From Bradyrhizobium sp. 164 (GTDB lineage: Bacteria > Pseudomonadota > Alphaproteobacteria > Rhizobiales > Xanthobacteraceae): 64,000 nucleotides of DNA. Positions 25,859-35,539 of the stretch are shown here, piece after piece. How positions within the stretch are numbered: the first letter of the stretch is position 1; each line of letters starts with the position of its first letter. Location of the stretch: the NCBI RefSeq assembly GCF_023073715.1, contig NZ_JADPKA010000028.1, forward strand, positions 124,001 through 188,000. Direction: 5' to 3'. Under the pieces are notes generated by a model. The model was given only the letters and a program-made list of their open reading frames with translations, did not search any database and was not told the origin of the DNA. The position numbers and the translations under genes were made by a program.

Positions 25859-27460
25859 ATGGCCGGGGTCCACTACGAACGGACGAGCAAACCGATCTCG
25901 CCTCACGATGTGTGGCTCGCGATCAAGATGTCTCGCACTCCCGAAGCCAAAGCTCGGGCAATCGAATGGCGGGACACCGAGTGCGCAGGCCTGACGCTGC
26001 GTATCACCAAGTCCGACGCGGCCTGGTTGATCCGCCGTCGAGATCGTACCATCAAGATCGGACGTTGCGCAGAAATCCCTCTGCCTACCGCGAGGTACAT
26101 CGCGCATAGGACGCGGGAGGCAGCCAAGCGGGGACGCGACCTGAAGGTCTTCGTGGAGACGTTGGTCAAGCTCCGATCGCATGGGTTCAACGGGCACAAG
26201 AGCTACGATGATAATTTGGAATGGGAAACCGCGGACGAGATCGCCGACGACAACTCGGAACTAGGCCGGCGCCGGCTCAAGGGTGAAATCCATTCCGTGT
26301 GGACGTGGCAACAGCTTGCGGAGCAGTTTCTCTCGGAAAAGCTGCCGGAGCTTAAGAAGGGATATCGGGACCGATACGCGCGGTACCTTCGTTTGCCAGA
26401 ATTCTCATTGCTGAGCGATCGCCCTGTGCGCGAACTGACTGCTGGCGATCTCGAAGTCGTCAGGGACAGAATGCTTGCGGCATACCGCCCCTCGACCGTC
26501 CATCGCGCCGTTCGGCAGGGGCGCGAGATGTTGACCTGGGCTTGGAGGTATCACCCGGCCAAGGCTGGCCTCGACCATGCCCAGCATGCGTGGTGGGAGA
26601 GGTGGTCGGTCAAGTACAAGTGGAAGGTCCGACACCACACGCCGAAGATCGAGGAGATTGCCCGCACGATGGTAATCGCCGACATGTTTAGGCATCTGTC
26701 CGACAACGAACATGAAACATATCCCGGCACGGTCGGCGCATTGTGGGCAGCGGCGCTCACGGCGCAGCGGACCGGATCACTTCTGGTCCTGCGGCCCGAT
26801 CGCCTGTTTGTTCCGGAGAAGAAGGCCAAGCTCTCCGGGTGGAAGATCGCAAATTGGACCGCCGAGGAGATGAAAGGGGGTAAGGACGGCGGGAGGCCGC
26901 ATGCGCTCCCCGTGCCGCCCGAAGCGCTCAAGGTGTTGGAACGCTACTACAAGGCCTCCGGCGGAAAGTCGGTATGGATGTTCTCCGGGCGCAAGTCGAC
27001 CGAGCGCATCACTCAGTCCGCGCTCAATCTTCTGATGTATCGTCTGCAGGGAAGAGTTTTCGACCATCGCAGCAAAAACAAGCCGGACCTCCCAGGCAAA
27101 CCCGGCCCGAAAGCGGCCAAAAAGGCAAAGATGCGCGTCGATCTGTTCGCGTACTATGGCATTCGGCCTTGGACTCTCCATGATATCCGCCGCACGCTTG
27201 GAGAGTTTCTTGACGACAAGCGCCTGGGCGGCGCGGCATCCGCGATCCTTGGTCATAAGCTTCCACGAGACGAGATGCCCGAGAGGGAGCGGATGGCTCC
27301 TGTCACGGAGATCCACTACAACTCGTCTCAGCGCATCGCGCTGAAAGCGGAGGGGATGGCTCTCTGGACGCAAGCATTACTGGCGGCTTGCGAGAAGGAG
27401 CGGAAGGCACTCATCCGCAAGCCCCGACCTCCAGCATTGCCAGCTCAAAGTAGCCACTGA
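25859..27460 (+). CDS. Tyrosine site-specific integrase of the genomic island
   Basis: 533 residues. The catalytic set is complete: Arg304 in TAQRTGSLLVL, His441 and Arg444 in LHDIRRTL, His466 in AILGHKL, and the nucleophile Tyr487 in IHYNSSQR. The N-terminal part has an Arm-type domain (AGLTLRITKSDAAWLIRRRD) and a core-binding region (LKKGYRDRYARYLRLPEFSLL). It should catalyse integration and excision at the adjacent tRNA-Gly site. It begins 148 bp from the att site, is preceded by GAGGTTAAGG, and its base composition is less GC-rich than the backbone. No excisionase gene is visible. Confidence 0.93.
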   Translation: MAGVHYERTSKPISPHDVWLAIKMSRTPEAKARAIEWRDTECAGLTLRITKSDAAWLIRRRDRTIKIGRCAEIPLPTARYIAHRTREAAKRGRDLKVFVETLVKLRSHGFNGHKSYDDNLEWETADEIADDNSELGRRRLKGEIHSVWTWQQLAEQFLSEKLPELKKGYRDRYARYLRLPEFSLLSDRPVRELTAGDLEVVRDRMLAAYRPSTVHRAVRQGREMLTWAWRYHPAKAGLDHAQHAWWERWSVKYKWKVRHHTPKIEEIARTMVIADMFRHLSDNEHETYPGTVGALWAAALTAQRTGSLLVLRPDRLFVPEKKAKLSGWKIANWTAEEMKGGKDGGRPHALPVPPEALKVLERYYKASGGKSVWMFSGRKSTERITQSALNLLMYRLQGRVFDHRSKNKPDLPGKPGPKAAKKAKMRVDLFAYYGIRPWTLHDIRRTLGEFLDDKRLGGAASAILGHKLPRDEMPERERMAPVTEIHYNSSQRIALKAEGMALWTQALLAACEKERKALIRKPRPPALPAQSSH

Positions 27461-27870
27461 ACCCGCTACGACGAACATGTCGAGGTGCCCGCGTCGGCAG
27501 AAATGAGCCTTACGGCAACGCTAAGCCCTAAGGCCGCCCCTGAAGCCGTCCGCTTGCTCCGATCCGCTGGAGGTTTGTTTCTACCGACAAGGCAGCTAGT
27601 CCAGCGGATGCCGGCATTGAGCTGGCGCTGGAGACCCGGACGTCATGGAGCGCACTGTCGCTTGATCGGAGAACTGTATCGAACTCACGGCTTCGCCGGG
27701 GCTCGTCGATCCGGAGCCGACTGAAGGTCGCCGGCCTCGGAAATGTGCTGGCCGCTACGCCGCCTGCTCGCGGTTTGCGTTCTCGCTCAAGCAGCGCCTA
27801 TTCACCAACGCTGAGGCAGGCGACTGCTCGTCGGAGCACCGCTGCTTTGCGGTCACACTTGCAGGCGGCG
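27461..27870. other. Non-coding stretch after the integrase
   Basis: I see no convincing gene here. Short open frames exist on both strands, but they lack ribosome sites and any protein-like composition that I recognise. It leads into the diverged repeat copy that starts at 27871. Confidence 0.5.
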
Positions 27871-28020
27871 GAGAAAGTGGGACTCCCCTCCCCATCGCCC
27901 CGAATGCGCGAACTCCGCAGGAAAACAAGGATTCCTGAAAGACCCGGTCTCGATTTGTGACCACCGCTGTGTACCACCGGGCAGGCCTATTCGGCCGTAA
28001 ATCTCGGGTAGTCTCGGGGC
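27871..28020 (+). repeat. Diverged ~150-bp repeat, copy A
   Basis: Aligned by eye with the reverse complement of 51985-52134, this shows about 88 of 110 identical bases without gaps over 27871-27980, then weaker similarity to about 28020. The best block is a perfect 26-base match that includes GTGACCACCGCTGTGTACCA. The 5' part keeps an open frame in both copies, ending with PRMRE..KTRIP..PG..L and a stop. It may be the tail of an unknown gene or the end of a mobile element. Confidence 0.7.
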
Positions 28021-28104
28021 TATCGAGGATCGCAGGATCACACCGGCTTCGCGGTGCGAGACGGTTCGTGCTAGTCATTAGTGACGTGACAACGATGGCC
28101 CGCC

Positions 28105-28778
28105 TTGACAGCCCAGACCCTTGCCGACCCGCAATCCTTCATCCGCGCGAACACCCGGCTGCGGTCGGTGTCACTGGTGCCGGAAATCGCGGTCTTCCTC
28201 GCCGATGAATCGTTGCCGCTCTGGCAACAGACCGAGAACGAGCTGAACGAGGCCGGCCTCCCCCCGCCCTTCTGGGCACTTGCCTGGGCGGGCGGCCAAG
28301 CCCTGGCGCGTTATGTGCTCGATCATCCCGATACCGTGCGGGACGGCGCGTGCTCGACATCGCTTCTGGCTCCGGACTCGTCGGCATCGCGGCGATGATG
28401 GCCGGCGCGGTCGAGGTGACCGTGTCCGACATCGACGCCTTCGCGATCGCGGCGGCCGAACTCAATGCGGAGGTCAACCAGGTCCACCTCACGTCGTGCG
28501 GCAAGGATTTGCTCGACACTCGATCAAACGACCGATGGCAGACCATCCTCGCGGGCGACATTTTCTGTGAGCGGGACACCGCGGCGCGTGCCTTCGCATT
28601 TCTAGCCGACCATGCGCGCGCCGGCGCGACCATCTTGATCGGCGACCCCGGGCGCTCTTTCCTTCCGAAGGCAAAACTTGTCCGACTCGCCGACTATCGC
28701 GTACCGGTGATCCGCGACCTAGAAGACGCCGAGATCAAGCATACGGCGGTTTGGACCATCTCGCCGGATTCTCTGTAA
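28105..28778 (+). pseudogene. Class I SAM-dependent methyltransferase, frameshifted
   Basis: The N-terminal half, from a TTG at 28105 (RANTRLRSVSLVPEIAVFLA, LPPPFWALAWAGGQALARYVL), and the C-terminal half (VLDIASGSGLVGIAAMMAGA, then DIDAFAIAAAELNAEVNQV) lie in different frames. The protein expected across the break is DTVRDGRVLDIASGSGL. The DNA lacks one C near 28346, which would restore it. Complete relatives are ~220-residue Rossmann methyltransferases of the PrmA/ETFB-lysine or nicotinamide N-methyltransferase-like kind. Either this copy is dead or the base was lost in sequencing. Confidence 0.8.
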
Positions 28779-28815
28779 GTTGCGTTGCGCGGCGTCGGTC
28801 ATGGTCTCGACGAAC

Positions 28816-29169
28816 TCAGGCGCCCAACAGCGCAAGCAAGGCGGCGTCGAGGTCGCCGCGTTTGAGCGCGGCTTCCAGATATTACCTAGCGCCGATCGGG
28901 TCGTCCAGATCCCACAGCAGGAAGCGCCAGACGGCGTAAAGGGCTGCAGCATCCAGCTTAGTGGCGAGCGTGAGGACGCCCTCGTCTAGCTGCATGAGCC
29001 GGCGATCGAAGGCGGCGGCGGCGACCGGTATAAGCCGCCGTCCCAACTGGGCGAATGGTTGGCGGCGCCGCACATGGGTGTTCTCCTCTGCGGACTTGTC
29101 CAAGGTTGCTCCACTCAGACTGTCGTCTGGCATCTTTGAGACAGACCCTCCTGGCGGAAGTAGAAGCAA
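28816..29169 (-). pseudogene. Hypothetical gene with premature stop
   Basis: An open frame on the minus strand ends ALYAVWRFLLWDLDDPIGAR at a TAA. The same frame then continues with well-formed sequence, YLEAALKRGDLDAALLALLG, to a second stop at 28816. The continuity suggests a gene of about 115 residues interrupted by one nonsense codon. I do not recognise the family. The true start is unclear. It lies between the broken methyltransferase gene and the RND operon. Confidence 0.35.
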
Positions 29170-29241
29170 GAATGGACTGGCCGACAGAGATGCTTTGCGC
29201 GCCCTGGAGCGTCCCTTCTTCCGCGGCAGCTCACTCGTTGT

Positions 29242-30765
29242 TTATCGACTTGGGGTCCCCATCAGGCAGTTGCGCCAAACGGTCGTCGTGCATTCATTTG
29301 GCCAGCTTCCGCCGAGTGCCATGAACAGCGCCGCTGTATCAGACAAACGGGTCGCCTCGGCCTGGACGCGAGTAATCGCCGCGTTGAAATAGGCCTGCTG
29401 GGCATTCAGCACCGCGACCTGATTGATCTGACCGAGCACAAGCTGCTTCTGCACGATATCGAGGCTCGCCTTCGCCGCGGTCTCGGCTTTGATCGCTGCC
29501 TGCACCGCGCGTACGTCCGCCTGCAGGCTGCGCAGCGCGTCGGCGACGTTCTGCATCGCCGTGATCACGGCTTGGCGGTAAAGGCCTTCGGCCTGTTCGA
29601 GCGCCGCTTCGGCAGCCTTCTGCTTGTGAAAGAGCGTGAGGCCGTCGAACAGTGGCTGGGTGGCGCTCGCGGCCACCGTGTAGAACAGCGTCCCTTGCGT
29701 GAACAATTGTGCAGGCTTGAAGGCGCTGGTGCCAGGATTGCCTGTCAATGTAAGGTTGGGAAGCCGCGCGGCGATCGCGACTCCGACCAGTGCGCTCGCC
29801 GAATGCATGTTCGCCTCCGCCGCCCGCACGTCGGGGCGCTGCGCCACCAGCGTACTCGGCAGGCTCACTGGAAGATTTGCAGGCAGCGCAAGGTGCTGGA
29901 GGTCGAATTTCTGCAAGATCTCGTCGGCGGAGAATTGCCCCGCGAGAGCGGTGAGGAGATCGCGCTGCACGGCGAGCTGCTTTTGCAGGGGCGGCAGCGT
30001 TTGCTCCGCTTGCGCCAGCGCCGTCTCCTGCGTCAGCACGTCGACCTCAGCGGCCTGGCCCGCGTTGTACTGGTTCTTGAGGATGCCGAGGATGTCGCGC
30101 TCAATCCTGACGATGCGTTCGGTCGCCATGATCTGGCCGCGCAGCGAGGCCTCTTGGATCGCGGCAGTGACGACATTGGCGGTAAGCGCCACGTAGGCCG
30201 CATCGAGCTGGAGTTGCGTCTGCTCCGTCGTGGCATCGAGGCTCTCGACCGCGCGGGTGTTCTGGCCCCAAATGTCAGGCACGAAGCTAATATTGAGCTG
30301 CACGGTGTGCAGGGTGTAGCGCGACTGCGGCGAGCCCACCGGATTGGAAGTCGCCATATTGGAGAATTGCTGGTCGGACGGCGTGTAGTTGACGGCGACC
30401 TGCGGGAAGAACAGACCACGCTGCGCCAGCGCATTGAAGTTCGCGACCTTGATCGCGGCTTCCGCCGATTGCAGCGACGGATTGTGTTCGACTGACAGCC
30501 GGATCAGCTCATTCAGCGGCTTTGAGCGGAACGCCGCCCACCATCGCGTGGGGATGTCTGCTCCATCGACGAAGCGCTGCCGCGGCACGCGCGGCCCCTC
30601 GGACTCGGTGTGGGGCGAGGCGAGGGGCTCCGGCGTGTAGCGCGACACCTCCGGCGCCGGCGGCGGGGCGAAGTCGGGACCGATGGCGCAGCTTGCGAGC
30701 CACAGGCTGAGCGCGCTGGCCGTCAATGGTCCGGTCATTCCGCGGTTGATCATCACGCTACGCAC
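29242..30765 (-). CDS. RND efflux outer-membrane factor (NodT family lipoprotein)
   Basis: 507 residues. A signal peptide ends in a lipobox, LASC, near residue 26. The two OEP repeats have long coiled coils, e.g. LSVEHNPSLQSAEAAIKVAN, NQYNAGQAAEVDVLTQETAL, LVAQRPDVRAAEANMHSASA and LVLGQINQVAVLNAQQAYFN. This is the TolC-like channel that passes substrate across the outer membrane. It is the last gene of the adaptor-pump-channel operon, 13 bp after the pump gene. The final ~15 residues (WRNCLMGTPSR) are unlike the usual end but do not affect the fold. Confidence 0.93.
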   Translation of the reverse strand: MRSVMINRGMTGPLTASALSLWLASCAIGPDFAPPPAPEVSRYTPEPLASPHTESEGPRVPRQRFVDGADIPTRWWAAFRSKPLNELIRLSVEHNPSLQSAEAAIKVANFNALAQRGLFFPQVAVNYTPSDQQFSNMATSNPVGSPQSRYTLHTVQLNISFVPDIWGQNTRAVESLDATTEQTQLQLDAAYVALTANVVTAAIQEASLRGQIMATERIVRIERDILGILKNQYNAGQAAEVDVLTQETALAQAEQTLPPLQKQLAVQRDLLTALAGQFSADEILQKFDLQHLALPANLPVSLPSTLVAQRPDVRAAEANMHSASALVGVAIAARLPNLTLTGNPGTSAFKPAQLFTQGTLFYTVAASATQPLFDGLTLFHKQKAAEAALEQAEGLYRQAVITAMQNVADALRSLQADVRAVQAAIKAETAAKASLDIVQKQLVLGQINQVAVLNAQQAYFNAAITRVQAEATRLSDTAALFMALGGSWPNECTTTVWRNCLMGTPSR

Positions 30766-30778
30766 CTACCGCATTGTC

Positions 30779-33700
30779 CTAGGGAGCCACTTGGCGCGGT
30801 GACGCCACCGCGCTGTCCTCGCGCTGTGCGGTTCTTTCCCGCGACAGGACAATCTTGCGCAACGCGGGTGCCACCACGAGCAACAGCAGCGGCCCGATGA
30901 ACATGCCCCCGACCACGACGGTGGCGAGCGGCCGCTGCACCTGGCTGCCGATGCCGTGCGAGAGCGCCGCCGGAAATAGGCCGACGCCGGCAGAGAGGGC
31001 GGTCATCAGCATCGGCCGCATCCGCTGCTCGGCGCCGCTGAACACGGCCTCCGCGATGCTCATGCCGGAGGCGCGCAGCTCGCGGAAATAGGTGATGTTG
31101 AGGATGCCATCCATGATCGCAACGCCGAATAATGAGATGAAGCCGATCGCAGCGGAGATACTGAAATCGAGACCGGCGAGATAGAGCGCGATCAAGCCGC
31201 CGCCGACGGCGAAGGGAATGCCAGCGAGCGCCAAGAGGCTGTCGCGTACCGAATTGAACAGGCTGTAGAGCAGCACGAAGATCAGGAGCAGCGTCACCGG
31301 CACCACGACCATGAGGCGGGCTTTTGCCGCCTCCAGATTGTCGAACTCGCCGGACCAGATGACGCGGTAGCCCGGCGGGAGCTGCACATTCTGTGCGACG
31401 CGGGCTTGCGCCTCGGCTACCGTGCCGCCGAGATCGCGACCGCGCACGCTGAACTTGATCGGAATGTAGCGCTGGCTGCGCTCGCGGTAGATGAACAGCG
31501 CACCCGTATCGAGCGAGATGTCGGCGAGCTCGCTCAGGGAGATATAGGCGTTGGTGCCCGATGGCGTCGCATAGGCGACCTTGATGTCGCGCACTGTGTC
31601 GATGCTCTCGCGGAATTTGGGATCGAGCCGGACCGCCACCGCAAAGGAGCGATCGCCCTCCAGCACGTTCGTGGCGACGGTGCCGCCGAGCGCCGCCTGC
31701 ACCACGGCGGTGACATCGCCGGTGTTGAGCCCGTAGCGTGCGGCCTTTTCACGGTTGACCTTGATGTCGAGGTTAGGCTGGCCGACGAGATGGAACACGC
31801 CCAGATCGGCGACGCCGCGCACGTCTTTCATCACGTCCATGACCTTGGTCGCGGTCTCCTCGAGCACGTCGAGGTTCGGGCCGATGATCTTGACGGAGTT
31901 GGCGCCCTTCACGCCGGAAAGCGCCTCCTCGATATTGTCCTGTATGTATTGGGAGAAGTTGAAGGTGACGCCGGGCAGCTGCTCGTCGAACTCCTTCTGC
32001 AATTCCTCGGTAAGCTTCTCCTTGGTCAGGCCCTTCGGCCATTCGTCGAATGGCTTGATCGGCGCGAACAGTTCGACATTGGAGAAGGGCGAGGCGTCGC
32101 TGCCATTGTCGGGGCGGCCATGCTGGGACACGACCGTGATGATCTCGGAGTGACGCAGCAGGATCTCGCGCATCTTGCGCGTCGCCGCGGTGCCGGCCTC
32201 GAGCGAGATCGTCGGCGGCATGGCGGCTCGGATCCAGAAATTGCCTTCTTCCAACGCGGGCAGGAATTCGCTGCCGAGCCTGCTCGCAGCGAGCGTCGAG
32301 ATGGTGAGGAAGATGACGCCCGCCGTTACGGCAAGCTTCACGCGTCCGAGTGCCCAGCGCAGCACCGGCGTATAAGCCTTGCGCAGCCCCCGGACGATGA
32401 CGGTCTCGGCTTCCTCGATATGTTCGGGCAGCAGGAGCGAGGCCAGCACCGGCGTCACCGTGAACGTCGCGAGCAGTGCGCCCGCCAGCGCATAGCCATA
32501 AGTGCGCGCCATCGGTCCGAAGATCTGCCCCTCGACGCCCTGCATCGTGAATAGCGGCACGAATGCGGTGACGGTGATGGCGGCGGTGAAGAACACCGCC
32601 TTGTTGACCTGGAGCGCGCTGACGAAGATCATCCGCAACCGATCGGTCCAGCGCGCCGCCGAGGGCTGGCCATGGGCGGGGGTGGTCGGGTCGGCGCCCC
32701 AATAGCCTTCCGCCAGATTTTGCAGGACTCGTTGACGGCTCTCTGGGCTCGATTGGAAATTGCGGAAAATGTTCTCCATCATGATGACGGCGGAATCCAC
32801 GATGATGCCGAAATCGACGGCGCCGAGCGACAATAGGTTGGCATCCTCGCCCTGCAGCACCAGGATCATGATGGCGAAGAACAGCGCGAACGGGATATTG
32901 GCGGAGACGATCAGCGCGCTGCGCAAGTCGCCCAGGAATACCCACTGGATCACGAACACCAGGAGACAGCCGAACACGAGGTTGTGGAGCACGGTGTGGG
33001 TCGTGACCCCGACCAGCGAGCTGCGGTCGTAATAAGGGACGATCTTTACGCCCGGTGGCAGTGTGCCGTCGCTGTTGATCTTGGCGACTTCCTCCTCAAC
33101 CTGCGGAATGATGTCGTTGGTGTGCTGGGTGCGGCCCATGACGACGATCGCGGCCGCGACGTCGTCGTCCCTGTCTTTGCCGGCGATGCCGAGCCGCGGC
33201 ACATAGCCCACCGAAACTTTGGCGATGTCCTTGATCTGGATCGGCAGGCCGTTTGACTGAGTCAGGACGATATTCTCGATGTCGGCGACCTTGTAGCCTT
33301 TGGTGATGTCGTCAGTGCCGCCGGAGTCGATCAAGCCGATGCCGCGGATGTTGACGGATTGCTGTCCGATCGCGATCTCGCGACCGCCGACATTGGCGTT
33401 GGAATTGCCGAGCGCCGTGACCAGCTGCGGCACGGTGATGTTGTAGGCCTCAAGCTTCGAGAGGTCGGCATAGACATTGAACTGCTTGGTGGTGCCGCCC
33501 CAGGCATTGACCTGCACCACGCCGGGAATGGTCATCAGGCGGCGGGTGACCACATAGTCCTGCAGCGTGCGCAGATTGGTCAGGCCGAAATTCGGCGGGC
33601 CGACGAGCTGGTAGCGGTAGATTTCGCCGACCAGGCTGGACTGCTGGATGGTCGGCACCAGATTGCCGGGAAGCTGGATGTTCTGCTGGATGCTGTTGGC

Positions 33701-34030
33701 GGCCTGCGTCAGCGCAAAATAATAGTCGACGCCGTAATGGAAGGTGACGCGGACGAAGGACAGCCCGTAGAACGAGGTCGAGCGGATATTGACGACGCCC
33801 GGTGTCGGATAGAGCCCGACCTCCATTGGGATCGTGTAGTACTTTTCCATCTCCTCGGCTGAGAGCCCCGGCGCCTGTGCAGTGATCTCCAGGATCACCG
33901 GTGCCGGATTGGGGTAGGCCTCAATATTGAGCTTGCTGAACGCGGCAAGACCGGCGGCGCAGAACACGACAAGGCCGAGCACGATGATCGCGCTACGCGT
34001 CAGGCCGAACTGGATGATACTCTTGACCAC
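30779..34030 (-). CDS. RND efflux pump, heavy-metal (CzcA/CusA) type
   Basis: 1083 residues, full length, with twelve membrane helices and two large periplasmic loops. It opens SIIQFGLTRSAIIVLGLVVF and has the first-half signature SLGAVDFGIIVDSAVIMMEN, which corresponds to the HME-RND motif in transmembrane helix 4. Other marks are AAGLAAFSKLNIEAYPNPAP and IGFISLFGVAIMDGILNITY. The Ser in place of Gly in IVDSAVIM, and the lack of clear methionine clusters, leave the exported substrate open (metal or organic). It lies between the adaptor and channel genes. Confidence 0.93.
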   Translation of the reverse strand: MVKSIIQFGLTRSAIIVLGLVVFCAAGLAAFSKLNIEAYPNPAPVILEITAQAPGLSAEEMEKYYTIPMEVGLYPTPGVVNIRSTSFYGLSFVRVTFHYGVDYYFALTQAANSIQQNIQLPGNLVPTIQQSSLVGEIYRYQLVGPPNFGLTNLRTLQDYVVTRRLMTIPGVVQVNAWGGTTKQFNVYADLSKLEAYNITVPQLVTALGNSNANVGGREIAIGQQSVNIRGIGLIDSGGTDDITKGYKVADIENIVLTQSNGLPIQIKDIAKVSVGYVPRLGIAGKDRDDDVAAAIVVMGRTQHTNDIIPQVEEEVAKINSDGTLPPGVKIVPYYDRSSLVGVTTHTVLHNLVFGCLLVFVIQWVFLGDLRSALIVSANIPFALFFAIMILVLQGEDANLLSLGAVDFGIIVDSAVIMMENIFRNFQSSPESRQRVLQNLAEGYWGADPTTPAHGQPSAARWTDRLRMIFVSALQVNKAVFFTAAITVTAFVPLFTMQGVEGQIFGPMARTYGYALAGALLATFTVTPVLASLLLPEHIEEAETVIVRGLRKAYTPVLRWALGRVKLAVTAGVIFLTISTLAASRLGSEFLPALEEGNFWIRAAMPPTISLEAGTAATRKMREILLRHSEIITVVSQHGRPDNGSDASPFSNVELFAPIKPFDEWPKGLTKEKLTEELQKEFDEQLPGVTFNFSQYIQDNIEEALSGVKGANSVKIIGPNLDVLEETATKVMDVMKDVRGVADLGVFHLVGQPNLDIKVNREKAARYGLNTGDVTAVVQAALGGTVATNVLEGDRSFAVAVRLDPKFRESIDTVRDIKVAYATPSGTNAYISLSELADISLDTGALFIYRERSQRYIPIKFSVRGRDLGGTVAEAQARVAQNVQLPPGYRVIWSGEFDNLEAAKARLMVVVPVTLLLIFVLLYSLFNSVRDSLLALAGIPFAVGGGLIALYLAGLDFSISAAIGFISLFGVAIMDGILNITYFRELRASGMSIAEAVFSGAEQRMRPMLMTALSAGVGLFPAALSHGIGSQVQRPLATVVVGGMFIGPLLLLVVAPALRKIVLSRERTAQREDSAVASPRQVAP

Positions 34031-34063
34031 GATGTTGAACTTTGCGCCGGGCGATGCGGTTGG

Positions 34064-35266
34064 TCAGCCCGTGACCGCGGTTGCGAACTTGTTTGAGAGG
34101 AAGATGGCGCCAGTTGATGCCACGAGCTCGCCGGGCTTGAGGCCATCGACGATCTGACACCAGCCGTCCTGCTCGATGCCAACCTTCACCGTGCGACGCG
34201 CGAAGCGGTGCCGGTCGGCGGTAACCCACACGGTCATGGTGCCGTCACCCTCGCGCACCACGGCCTCCGACGGCAGGGCGACCGATAGCCTCGGCCCGTC
34301 GGTCTCGATGGCAAAGCTCGCCAGCATGCCGGCGCGTAGCTTGTGGGCGGGATCGTCGATCACCGAACGGACCAGTTGCCGGTGTGTGGTCGGATCGATA
34401 TTGAGTCCCAGGATCGTCACTTGTCCGCGAAACACCTCATCGGGATAGGCCGGGACACTGACGGCCACCGGCTGGCCAACCCGGTAGGCCGGCGCGTCGA
34501 TCTCGATCACATTGGCAACCATCCACATGGTGGAGAGGTCAGCGAGCGTGTAGGGCGCAGGCGTATTGCCCGGCTGAACATAGAGGCCCGTTGCGGCGTT
34601 GCGGGCGACGATCTGTCCGGAAATGGGACTTGGCACGATCAGGATCGAATCGACCTTGCGATCTGCCACGATCCGATCGATCTCCTCGTCGGTCTTGCCG
34701 AAAATGCGAACCGCGTCGCGTGCCGCCTTGTAATTGCCTTCCGCGGTCTGCTGATCGGAGGTTGCTTGGTCGACATCCTTCTGCGCGCCACCGCCGGTCT
34801 TCAGAAGCTGCTTCACGCGCGTGAGCGTTCGGGTCTGCAACTCCAGCACTCCGGCGGCCGCGAGCAGGGTGGATTCAGCCTGCAACAGGTCCGGGCTGTC
34901 GATGGTGAAGAGGGTCTGTCCCTTAGTGACGGTGTCGCGGACGTTGAAGAAGGTGTCAACGATCTTACCTGAATTTGGCGTGAACACCTGCACCAGCATG
35001 TTCTGGTTGAAGTCGATCGACCCGACCGCGTTCTTTGTGATGCGGAAGGCACGCGGCTCGGCGGGCCTGATCCTGAAGGCGTCGACCTGCTTGTCCGTGA
35101 CGTTCACGGCTTGCTGGGCGACATCGACGTCAGTGTTTGCGGCCGGCTCGCCGACCCTGACCGCGCGCATGTTGCTCGCCTGGATCAGCAGCCAGGCGCC
35201 GGCCCCGACGACCGCCACCGCGGCGATGGCCACCGCAAAGCCCGTATTTCTAGTGGGAAGCGCCAT
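34064..35266 (-). CDS. RND efflux periplasmic adaptor (membrane-fusion protein)
   Basis: 400 residues from the ATG at 35266, which has GGAG 7 bases upstream. An N-terminal membrane anchor (GFAVAIAAVAVVGAGAWLLI) is followed by the split lipoyl motif (MLVQVFTPNSGKIVDTFFNV and SPISGQIVARNAATGLYVQP), a helical hairpin (LLQAESTLLAAAGVLELQTR), and beta-barrel and membrane-proximal domains (LPSEAVVREGDGTMTVWV). It bridges the pump and outer-membrane channel and is first gene of the operon. The former regulator gene diverges from it but is decayed. Confidence 0.93.
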   Translation of the reverse strand: MALPTRNTGFAVAIAAVAVVGAGAWLLIQASNMRAVRVGEPAANTDVDVAQQAVNVTDKQVDAFRIRPAEPRAFRITKNAVGSIDFNQNMLVQVFTPNSGKIVDTFFNVRDTVTKGQTLFTIDSPDLLQAESTLLAAAGVLELQTRTLTRVKQLLKTGGGAQKDVDQATSDQQTAEGNYKAARDAVRIFGKTDEEIDRIVADRKVDSILIVPSPISGQIVARNAATGLYVQPGNTPAPYTLADLSTMWMVANVIEIDAPAYRVGQPVAVSVPAYPDEVFRGQVTILGLNIDPTTHRQLVRSVIDDPAHKLRAGMLASFAIETDGPRLSVALPSEAVVREGDGTMTVWVTADRHRFARRTVKVGIEQDGWCQIVDGLKPGELVASTGAIFLSNKFATAVTG

Positions 35267-35539
35267 GACTGCTCCAGCCCCGTTCTGCTTGTATCGAATG
35301 GCCTTCGCGCCTGGCGCGACCGGCCGGGCGCGCAAACTGTGCATGCAGCAATGTGGTGGCGCCTGGCGTGGCGCGGAACGCTGTACCAACACGACCTTAC
35401 ATCAACCTGAAGGACGGTCCGTGAGGGCTCAGGCCTTGCTCGTCGCTTTTTTGCTGGCCGCCGCCGGCGAATGATAGGAGAGAGTGGACTGTGCGGATTA
35501 TGTCGCGCGTCCAAGATTGTAACCTCGGCTGGTAGTGAA

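Noticed and set aside
28105..28778. Two separate small genes instead of one frameshifted methyltransferase
   Set aside because: The two pieces match the N- and C-terminal parts of one known fold in the right order, and one missing base joins them.
29242..35266. A drug-type (AcrB/HAE1) efflux pump
   Set aside because: The pump opening and the DFGIIVDSAVIMMEN helix-4 motif fit the heavy-metal-efflux branch better, though the substrate stays open.
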